From: Kiritimatiellia bacterium
GTDB taxonomy: Bacteria; Verrucomicrobiota; Kiritimatiellia; RFP12; UBA1067
Assembly (NCBI GenBank): GCA_024694365.1
Contig: JAILJX010000072.1
Location: 1 to 64,000, forward strand
Reading direction: 5' to 3'
DNA length: 64,000 bases
Part shown: positions 16,996-23,530 of the stretch, in pieces
How the letters are laid out: the number at the start of each line of letters is the position of its first letter
Position numbering within the stretch: position 1 is the stretch's first letter
Made by a program: the position numbers and the translations under genes
Notes under the pieces: model-generated
The model's input: the letters and a program-made list of their open reading frames with translations, nothing else
Told to the model about the DNA's origin: nothing
The model's database searches: none

Positions 16996-17502
16996 ATGAC
17001 ATCCGATTTCACCATACGCCCCGCGCGCCTCGGCGACGCCGAAGCTGTTTTCGCGCTCATCCACCTCAACCGCGATCTTCTCGTGCCGCGATCGCTGGGG
17101 AACATCGTCGAGAACATAGACAGGTTTCTCGTCGCCGCTGACGGAGCGGACATCGTGGGGTGCGCCGCGTACCAGATACACCCGGAGCTCGGCAAGCCCG
17201 AGGCCGCGACGGTCGAGATACAGTCCGTCGCCGTGCGCGCGCCCTGGCGCAGGAAGGGGATAGGGAGGGCGCTTGTCGACGGGATAGCGGAGCGCGTATC
17301 CGTGTTCAGGCCGCACGAGGTGGTGGTGCTGACGTTCGCCCCGGAGTTTTTCTCGTCGCTCGGCTTCGCCGAGATACCCAAGACCAGGGTCATGCACAAG
17401 CTCTACACGGGCTGCATAAACTGCACGAAGCACACAGATCCCTTCACCTGCCCGGAAATCGCGATGGAGCGCAAGGCGCCCTCGGGCCGCGGAGAAGGCT
17501 GA
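16996..17502 (+). CDS. ArgA-like GNAT acetyltransferase
   Basis: GNAT-fold enzyme of the short N-acetylglutamate synthase type, so a likely first step of arginine synthesis. The 168 residues contain IRPARLGDAEAVFALI, a region with VEIQSVAVRAPWRRKGIGRAL (acetyl-CoA binding loop), the FAPEFFSSLGFAEIPK segment and a C-terminal CINCTKHTDPFTCPEIAM. That Cys-containing tail is characteristic of the group. The ATG at 16996 lies just after the tRNA CCA, so the gene is probably read from the tRNA promoter and released by tRNA processing. No ribosome binding site is visible. Confidence 0.78.
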   Translation: MTSDFTIRPARLGDAEAVFALIHLNRDLLVPRSLGNIVENIDRFLVAADGADIVGCAAYQIHPELGKPEAATVEIQSVAVRAPWRRKGIGRALVDGIAERVSVFRPHEVVVLTFAPEFFSSLGFAEIPKTRVMHKLYTGCINCTKHTDPFTCPEIAMERKAPSGRGEG

Positions 17503-17513
17503 GGCGCGCCGCG

Positions 17514-18077
17514 ATGTCCGCGATGCCGTCCACGTCGATGACTCTGATACGCACTCTCGCGGGAGACCCCGAGAGCGAAAGGTGGAGCGAGCTCTACAGG
17601 CTCTACGAGCGGCCGATGAGGATTTTCCTGGACAGGAACTATCCGTCCCTGGAGGCGGACGATCTCATACAGGAGACGATGATCTCCCTGGTCAAGCGCC
17701 TGCCGACGTACGTTTACATGCCCGACGAGAAGGGGCATTTCCGCAACTACCTGATGGGGATACTCAAGCACAAGGCCATGGACGCGCTGCGCCGCAGAAA
17801 GCGCGCGGCCGACGCCGCCATGGCCACCGCGGACGCCGCGGCGTCCGACGAAGACGCCGCGTGGCGCAAGGAGGCGCTGGAGGTCGCGATATCGCATCTT
17901 CTCGCCGACGCCTCGGTGAACGCGATGCACAGGGCGGTTTTCGACCATGTCGCGCTCAGGCACGAGAAGCCCGACAGCGTCGCGAAGATGTTCGGCATCT
18001 CCCGCGACAATGTCGACAAGATAAAGAGCCGGCTTCTGCAGATTCTGCAGAGGGACGTCGAGAGGCTTGTGGGCTAG
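17514..18077 (+). CDS. RNA polymerase sigma factor, ECF type
   Basis: 187-residue sigma-70 family factor with region 2 (LYRLYERPMRIFLDRNYPSL, then DLIQETMISLVKRLP) and region 4 (HEKPDSVAKMFGISRDNVDKIKSRLL). The N-terminal STSMTLIRTLAGD style start is seen in ECF factors of planctomycetes and verrucomicrobia. No anti-sigma gene is adjacent. ATG codons at 17514, 17523 and 17538 are possible starts. It converges on the NtrC-like gene with 6 bases between stops. Confidence 0.85.
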   Translation: MSAMPSTSMTLIRTLAGDPESERWSELYRLYERPMRIFLDRNYPSLEADDLIQETMISLVKRLPTYVYMPDEKGHFRNYLMGILKHKAMDALRRRKRAADAAMATADAAASDEDAAWRKEALEVAISHLLADASVNAMHRAVFDHVALRHEKPDSVAKMFGISRDNVDKIKSRLLQILQRDVERLVG

Positions 18078-18083
18078 GGGCCG

Positions 18084-19469
18084 TCAGAGCCCCCAGGCGT
18101 TGAGCTTGCGGTGGAGGGTTCTGCGCGAAATGCCGAGCCTGCGGGCGGCCTCGGACTTGTTGTCGCGGCATTCGGCGAGCATTTCGAGGATTCTCGACTT
18201 CTCGGTTTCGGCGAGAGTCTCCGTTGCGGGCGGAGGCGGGGCTGCGGTCTGCGGAGCGGCCGCGGGGGCCGGCGCCGCCGGGCGGGACGCCTCCTGCGAT
18301 CCCGATGCTATCTCCTCGGGGATGTCGTCCACGCCGAGCTTTCCGCCCGCAGAGAGGACGACCATCTTCTCTATCGCGTTCCTCAGCTGGCGGACGTTTC
18401 CCGGCCAGGGGTAGAGCTCGAGCATTTTCAGGGCTTTGGGCTCTATCCCCTTGACGGCGCCGCCGTTTTCGGCCGAGTATTCCTTTATGAACCGGGCGGC
18501 GAGCGGGGCGATGTCTTCGGGGTGGTCTTTCAGCGGGGGCGTCCTTATGTCGATCACGTTCAGCCTGTAGTACAGGTCTTCTCGGAATTTCCCCTCCGCC
18601 GCGAGTTTGGCGAGATTCTTGTTCGTGGCGGCGATGAGGCGGAAGTCGGACGTCCTGTCCTTCGTTTCGCCGACTCTCTGAAAAGTGTGCGTTTCGAGAA
18701 CCCTGAGAAGCTTCACCTGGACGTTCTGGTCGATTTCGCCTATCTCGTCGAGGAAGAGCGTTCCGCCGTCGGCGGTTTCGAAGCATCCTGCGCGGTCGAG
18801 GGCGCCGGTGTAGGCGCCTTTCACCGCACCGAAAAGCTCGGACTCCAGCAGCGTCGCGGGGAGCGAGGCGCACTCCACGGCGACGAAGGGTCCGCCGGCC
18901 CTGCGGGAGAGGTCGTGTATGGCCCTTGCCGTGAGCTCTTTGCCCGATCCGCTCGGACCCTCGATGAGCACCGTCGCGTCAGTCGGCGCGACTTTTCTTA
19001 TGATCGCGTAGACCTTCTCCATCGCGGGGGACTTGCCTGTGAACGAGTCTATGGCTTTGGACTCCTCCATCCTCCTTTCCAAGTCCTCGACGCGTCGCTG
19101 GAGCGAGTTCTTCTCTATGGCCTTCGCGACCCGAATCTCCATCTGGGCGATGTCCGTTATGGGCTTCGTGAGAAAATCGTCGGCGCCCTGCTTCATCGCA
19201 TCGACCGCGAGATCGATCTCGCCGAAGGCCGTCACGAGGATGCATGCGATCGCCGGATTCGCCGCCTTCGCCTTTTTCAGGAGCTCGACGCCGTTTTCGC
19301 CGGGCATTTTGTAGTCCGTCATCAGAAGGGCGACGTCGGGATTGGCGGCGAGCGTCTCCATGGCGGCCCGGGCGTCGGGCGCTGTGAGGCATTCGTATTT
19401 CGAGGAGAGTATCCGCGCCATGACATCGCGCGTAGGTTTTTCGTCGTCGACTATCAGTATCTTCGTCAT
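18084..19469 (-). CDS. Sigma-54-dependent response regulator, NtrC family
   Basis: 461-residue transcription activator. Receiver domain at 1-120 (DD at 8-9, phospho-acceptor Asp52 in MTDYKMPG, Lys102), AAA+ domain with Walker A GPSGSGKE at 171-178, the sigma-54 contact loop as GAYTGA at 218-223, Walker B LFLDEIGEI and the arginine-finger region FREDLYYRLNVI. A Pro/Ala linker precedes a Fis-type HTH (SEAARRLGISRRTLHRKLN). The loop has Tyr in place of the usual Phe, a known functional variant. It is the last gene of the five-gene operon starting at 22417. Confidence 0.93.
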   Translation of the reverse strand: MTKILIVDDEKPTRDVMARILSSKYECLTAPDARAAMETLAANPDVALLMTDYKMPGENGVELLKKAKAANPAIACILVTAFGEIDLAVDAMKQGADDFLTKPITDIAQMEIRVAKAIEKNSLQRRVEDLERRMEESKAIDSFTGKSPAMEKVYAIIRKVAPTDATVLIEGPSGSGKELTARAIHDLSRRAGGPFVAVECASLPATLLESELFGAVKGAYTGALDRAGCFETADGGTLFLDEIGEIDQNVQVKLLRVLETHTFQRVGETKDRTSDFRLIAATNKNLAKLAAEGKFREDLYYRLNVIDIRTPPLKDHPEDIAPLAARFIKEYSAENGGAVKGIEPKALKMLELYPWPGNVRQLRNAIEKMVVLSAGGKLGVDDIPEEIASGSQEASRPAAPAPAAAPQTAAPPPPATETLAETEKSRILEMLAECRDNKSEAARRLGISRRTLHRKLNAWGL

Positions 19470-19477
19470 TGGCTTTT

Positions 19478-20533
19478 TCAGTTGAGTGCCCTTATGCGCC
19501 GTTCGAGGCGGGGGAGGCGTATCGTGAAGGAGGTGCCTTCGCCGGGGCGCGATTCGACGGCTATGGTGCCGCCGTGGTCGCGCACTATCCTCGAGGAGAT
19601 CATCAGCCCGAGCCCCGTGCCGTGGGATTTCGTCGTTCGGTATGGTTCGAAGAGGTGCGCGACCTGCTCTGGATCCATCCCGAGCCCGTCGTCCCTGACC
19701 TTGACGATCACGTCGTTGTCGTCCGAAGACATGGCTATGTCGATGCGGCCGCCGTCCCTGGTCGCCTCAAGGGAGTTCTTGACGAGGTTGAAGAACACCT
19801 GCTCCATCTGTTCCTTGTCGATGGCCACGGGGGGCAGGGCGCCAGGCAGGTCCAGCGTAACGGAGATGGACCTCTGCTCGAACTGGGGCTTCATCACGGC
19901 GAGGCAGTTCTTGACCGGCTCCGCCACCGAGCCCGGCGCGAGGTTGGGTTTGGAAGGCCTGAGAGCCTGCAGAAAGCCCTTGAGTATGCGGTCGAGACGC
20001 TCCACCTGCTTGATGCATTCGTCTATGCCGGCGTCTTCGGGCAGGGTTCGCTTCAGAAGCTGCAGATTGAGGGAAAGGGCGTTGAGGGGATTGCCGATTT
20101 CATGCGCGACGCCGGCGGCGAGATCCCTTACGGCCCTCGTCGCGCCGGCGCGCAGCTCCTCCTCGGTCCGTTCGCGCTCCGCCGTGACGTCCCTGAGGTA
20201 TGCGAGCGTGCCCTGGTCCATGGGGACGGTCTGGATTTCGAGAGTGCGTTTTTCCGGATACGTTACGTCCATGTCTCTTTTCGACGCCTTGCCGAGCGGC
20301 AGGGCGAGCGCGTCGAGGGCGTCGGACGGGTCCATGCCGAGCAGATCCCTGGCGGCGGGGTTGGATTTCACGATCGCGCCGTGTTCGTCGAGGACTATTA
20401 TCCCCTGGGCGATGGTCATGAAAAGCGTGTCTAGCGAGACCGCCTCGTCGGAGAGCCTGGCGTACTGTTCGCGCAGATGGTCCGCATCGAGCTTGCCGAT
20501 GTGCCTGCGCACGCTTTTGAAGAAATCTTTCAT
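19478..20533 (-). CDS. PAS-domain sensor histidine kinase, NtrB-like
   Basis: 351-residue soluble kinase, partner of the adjacent NtrC-like regulator. A PAS domain lies at about 33-115 (GIIVLDEHGAIVKSNPAARD), HisKA has the acceptor His144 in GVAHEIGNPLNAL, and the HATPase domain shows FFNLVKNSLEA, DDGLGMD and GTGLGL. There is no membrane segment, so it senses a cytoplasmic signal. It starts inside the hisC stop (ATGA). Confidence 0.92.
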   Translation of the reverse strand: MKDFFKSVRRHIGKLDADHLREQYARLSDEAVSLDTLFMTIAQGIIVLDEHGAIVKSNPAARDLLGMDPSDALDALALPLGKASKRDMDVTYPEKRTLEIQTVPMDQGTLAYLRDVTAERERTEEELRAGATRAVRDLAAGVAHEIGNPLNALSLNLQLLKRTLPEDAGIDECIKQVERLDRILKGFLQALRPSKPNLAPGSVAEPVKNCLAVMKPQFEQRSISVTLDLPGALPPVAIDKEQMEQVFFNLVKNSLEATRDGGRIDIAMSSDDNDVIVKVRDDGLGMDPEQVAHLFEPYRTTKSHGTGLGLMISSRIVRDHGGTIAVESRPGEGTSFTIRLPRLERRIRALN

Positions 20534-21567
20534 CGTTTCGCGGCGATGGAGTCAAGGGCGTCCAGCAGCGAGGACATTTCGCCGTCTGTCCCTATGGTTA
20601 TGCGGAGCCTGTCTCCGGTGAGCTTGCCGGGGAAGTATCTCACGAATATCCCGCGTCTGCGCAACTCTTCGAACGTCGAGTCGGCCCGCTGCGGGGAAGG
20701 GGGCTTTGCGAAGACGAAGTTCGCGTCGCTCGGGAGGACGTCCCATCCCCGCTTTCCGAGCGCCTTCGCGAACGCCTTGCGGGTCTTGACGACCTTGGCC
20801 ACCGTTTTCCTGTGCCATGCGCGGTCCTTGAACGCGGCCTCGGCGAGCGTCTGCGCCAGGGCATCGACGTTGTAGGAGTCCTTCACTTTGTCCAAGGCGC
20901 CGATGAGATCCTTCGGCCCCACGCAGAACCCGACCCTCAGCCCCGCAAGCGAGTAGCTCTTCGAGAAGGTGCGCATCACGATGATGTTGTCGTTGTCTTC
21001 GGCGACGGCGAGGTCCATTGTGTTCCACCTTGCGAAATCGGCGTACGCTTCGTCCACGATGACGACGCCCCTGAACTTTTTCGCGAACGCCGCAATGTCC
21101 TCCTTCTTCGCGAGGACCCCCGTCGGGGCGTTGGGGTTGGTCCAGAGAAAGAGCGACGTCCCGGGGGCGGGCTTCGCGCCGCCGGCGCCGGGGCCGGTCC
21201 ATTCCACGCCCCTTATGGCCGCGAGGGTCTTGTACAGCGAGTAGCTGGGGTCGAGCGACCCGATCTTCTCGCCGTTCTCCACGAACGCTTTCGCCGCAAG
21301 CGCGAGGATCTCGTCCGATCCGTTGCCGACGAAGACCCTGTCCCGGGTCGTGCCGAAGCGCTTGGCTATCGCCGATCTCAGCGATGCGGACGCGGGGTTG
21401 GGGTATCTCCTGAGCCGTCCGGGATCGAATTCCTTCAGCGCCTTCGCGCATGCGGGGGAGGGCGGATACGGGTTTTCGTTTGTGTTCAGCTTCACTATGC
21501 GCGCGCTTGACGGCTGTTCGCCGGGCACGTACGGGTCAAGAAGCCTCACCGATCTTGCGATGCGCAT
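20530..21567 (-). CDS. hisC: Histidinol-phosphate aminotransferase-like PLP enzyme
   Basis: Class I/II aminotransferase that converts imidazole acetol phosphate and glutamate to histidinol phosphate. The 345 residues have the HisC N-terminus (LDPYVPGEQP, KLNTNENPYPPSP), GNGSDE, the TNPNAPTG loop, DEAYADF and the PLP lysine K203 in RTFSKSYSLAGLRVG, with FVRYFPG and LRITIGT at the end. No other his gene is near, so a related role (another aromatic or cobinamide-type substrate) cannot be excluded. It overlaps its neighbours at both ends. Confidence 0.85.
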   Translation of the reverse strand: MRIARSVRLLDPYVPGEQPSSARIVKLNTNENPYPPSPACAKALKEFDPGRLRRYPNPASASLRSAIAKRFGTTRDRVFVGNGSDEILALAAKAFVENGEKIGSLDPSYSLYKTLAAIRGVEWTGPGAGGAKPAPGTSLFLWTNPNAPTGVLAKKEDIAAFAKKFRGVVIVDEAYADFARWNTMDLAVAEDNDNIIVMRTFSKSYSLAGLRVGFCVGPKDLIGALDKVKDSYNVDALAQTLAEAAFKDRAWHRKTVAKVVKTRKAFAKALGKRGWDVLPSDANFVFAKPPSPQRADSTFEELRRRGIFVRYFPGKLTGDRLRITIGTDGEMSSLLDALDSIAAKR

Positions 21568-21947
21568 GTCGAGCCGTCCTTTCGGGGTATGACAAGCTCC
21601 GCGCTGGTATGGATCGCGTGGCGCTTGAGAAGGATGAAGAAGACGCTTTCGTCGCGCATGTACGACGACACGTCCCTTATCCCCGTGGCGTGATACTTCG
21701 TCGCCGCCCAGTCGAGCATGCGAACGTTGTTTTCAAGTGTCGTGGTCTGCTTGAACAGCCTGAAATCGCACTCGTTCGGGAGGTCGGGATTGCCGGACGC
21801 GAGCGGTATCAGGTTGAAGAGGTACCATCCGCGGTTCGTCACCTCGACCATCGGCTTGCCGCCCTGATCGGTGTATCTCACCGTCGCGCAGCCTGCGCAG
21901 AGGAGGGAGAGTGCCGCCAGGATCGCGCAGTGGGGGATTCTGCTCAT
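21546..21947 (-). CDS. Small lipoprotein, YGWYLF family, copy 2
   Basis: 133 residues with a lipoprotein signal (MSRIPHCAILAALSLLCAGC; lipobox LCAGC). It shares the block VTNRGWYLFNLIPLASGNP with the upstream gene, so the two are paralogues. The function is unknown. It starts in the stop of copy 1 (ATGA) and its end overlaps hisC by 22 bases. Confidence 0.75.
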   Translation of the reverse strand: MSRIPHCAILAALSLLCAGCATVRYTDQGGKPMVEVTNRGWYLFNLIPLASGNPDLPNECDFRLFKQTTTLENNVRMLDWAATKYHATGIRDVSSYMRDESVFFILLKRHAIHTSAELVIPRKDGSTCASQDR

Positions 21948-22417
21948 TTCACGGACTCCTCTCCGTCTTCCAACGAAACCTCGATGCCGCACGGCGCGGC
22001 GGCGGGGCAGGCGCTGAGCACGCCCGAGAGCTGTATGGACCTGAACGACAGCAGGTAGGGGATCGGCAGGGGGAGGTTGATGCCGGGTATCTGCAGCATG
22101 ACCGAGTCGGAGATCGTGTAGTGCATGCCCGCCGCGTCGGCGTTCTGTCCGTTCGCGTACTCCATGAAGCGGCTCTGTATCTTGTCTATCGCAAGATCGT
22201 CCCTGAACATGACCCAAGGGGTCCATGGGTCGGCGCTTGCGTTGCCGCACGCGAGGGGGATGGTGTCGAAAAGATACCACCCGTAGTTGGAGACCAGGAC
22301 ATGCTCCTGGTTTGTGGACTTCACCTTTGCGCGCTGCAGGGAATAGCAGCCCGCGCAGAGGGTCAGCGCCGCGCAGGCCGCGACGGCGTGTCGGAATGTC
22401 GGCAGACGGTTCATCAT
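21944..22417 (-). CDS. Small lipoprotein, YGWYLF family, copy 1
   Basis: 157 residues with a lipoprotein signal ending in LCAGC. The block VSNYGWYLFDTIPLACGN is shared with copy 2. The C-terminal part, absent from copy 2, includes a proline-rich INLPLPIPYLLSF stretch and acidic end. The ATG at 22417 lies about 2 bases from the expected transcription start, so the mRNA should be leaderless. First gene of the operon lipoprotein-lipoprotein-hisC-ntrB-ntrC. Confidence 0.78.
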   Translation of the reverse strand: MMNRLPTFRHAVAACAALTLCAGCYSLQRAKVKSTNQEHVLVSNYGWYLFDTIPLACGNASADPWTPWVMFRDDLAIDKIQSRFMEYANGQNADAAGMHYTISDSVMLQIPGINLPLPIPYLLSFRSIQLSGVLSACPAAAPCGIEVSLEDGEESVK

Positions 22418-22425
22418 GGCCTTAT

Positions 22426-22431
22426 ATTATA
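22426..22431 (-). promoter_or_regulatory. Promoter of the lipoprotein-hisC-ntrBC operon
   Basis: Reading on the minus strand, AAGGAGTATAATATAAG with TATAAT from 22431 to 22426. It lies directly after the ketosynthase stop (TAA at 22438-22436). The expected start is near 22419. Confidence 0.7.
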
Positions 22432-22435
22432 CTCC

Positions 22436-23530
22436 TTATCGCATCCGTCCGCAAGCCGTGCGGCCGAGTATGACGGACGCATTGCTGCCGCCGAAGGCGA
22501 ATGAATTCGAAAGTATCGCGTCCGCCTCGAGCGAATTGCCGGGCCCGGGGACGGGGAAGGGGGCGAGGGACCTGTCGACCGGCGATGCGGCGTGGGGAGG
22601 GAGGCCGCTGCCGGACGAGAGCGCAATCCACGCGAGCGCCGCCTCTATCGCGCCCGCGGCGCCGAGGCAGTGGCCGGTCATCGGTTTTGTGGACGAGCAG
22701 GGGACCGAGTCGCCGAAGACTCTTCTCACGGCGGCGCACTCCATCGCATCGTTGTATGCCGTCCCCGTTCCGTGGAGGTTGATGTATCCGATGTCGTGCG
22801 GTTCGAGCCCCGCGTCCTCGAGGGCGGCTCTCATCGCAGCCTCGGCGCCCGCGCCTGTCGGATCGGGCGCGGTGAGGTGGTGGGCGTCGGAGCTTTCCCC
22901 GACACCAAGGAGCTCGATGCCTTCCGCTTCGCCGCCGCGTCTCATTATGAATATGGCAGCGCCTTCGCCCAGGTTGATGCCGTCCCTGTCGGCGCAAAGC
23001 GGCCTTGCAAGCCGCGGGGACAGCGCTTCGAGGGCGTTGAACCCGCCGCAGACAATCCGCGTCTTCGCGTCAGCCCCGCCCGCCAGCACGGCGTCGCACA
23101 CGCCCTCGGCAAGGAGTCTTCTGGCGGACGCGAAAACTTTCGCGCTCGACGAGCACGCCGTGGAGACGGACCACGCGGGGCCCCTTACGCCCCACTTCGT
23201 CTTGAGCCTTTCGGCGGGGAAGGCCATGTCGATCCTGTCGGGGTTGGAGGTGAACTCCTCCATGGTCGAATTGCTCGTTCCGATCACCGCGCCGAGCCTT
23301 TCCGGCCTGACGCCGAGGTTTTCGAGTTCTGGCCGGAGCTGCTCCATCGCTTCGTCGACGATCGCCGCGATTCCCTTCAGGCCGGTCTCGCCGAACATCG
23401 TCACGTCGCCGCCGGGGAGCGTCGCCGGCTTCATTCCCGACACGTCTCCCGCGAAAAGCCCCCTCGCGGTCTCGTCCACGCCTTTCCCCAGCGCGGATAC
23501 GATACCGGGGCGCGACAGCAGGCATCTCAT
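22436..23530 (-). CDS. Beta-ketoacyl-ACP synthase, FabF-like, of the aryl-polyene-like operon
   Basis: 364-residue condensing enzyme that should extend an ACP-bound chain with malonyl-ACP. The Cys-His-His set is complete: Cys126 in SVSTACSSSAK, His253 in NLHGTGTAYND, His287 in KPMTGHCLGAAGAIEA. DAVLAGGADA and SNSFAFGGSNAS are also typical. The start ATG overlaps the stop of the exporter gene (ATGA). It is the only ketosynthase in the operon, whereas described aryl polyene clusters usually have several. Last gene of the operon. Confidence 0.88.
   Translation of the reverse strand: MRCLLSRPGIVSALGKGVDETARGLFAGDVSGMKPATLPGGDVTMFGETGLKGIAAIVDEAMEQLRPELENLGVRPERLGAVIGTSNSTMEEFTSNPDRIDMAFPAERLKTKWGVRGPAWSVSTACSSSAKVFASARRLLAEGVCDAVLAGGADAKTRIVCGGFNALEALSPRLARPLCADRDGINLGEGAAIFIMRRGGEAEGIELLGVGESSDAHHLTAPDPTGAGAEAAMRAALEDAGLEPHDIGYINLHGTGTAYNDAMECAAVRRVFGDSVPCSSTKPMTGHCLGAAGAIEAALAWIALSSGSGLPPHAASPVDRSLAPFPVPGPGNSLEADAILSNSFAFGGSNASVILGRTACGRMR

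Noticed and set aside
18062-18110. Bidirectional terminator between the sigma factor and NtrC-like genes
   Set aside because: GGGCT/AGCCC can pair, but the stem is 5 bp, lies in coding sequence and has no T tract.
18800-18830. GAYTGA in the NtrC-like protein as a broken sigma-54 contact
   Set aside because: Tyr for Phe is a known natural variant of this loop, so I do not treat the protein as inactive.
18111-20621. 836-codon open frame on the plus strand
   Set aside because: Antisense to the NtrC- and NtrB-like genes; its composition is Arg/Gly/Val rich and shows no domain.
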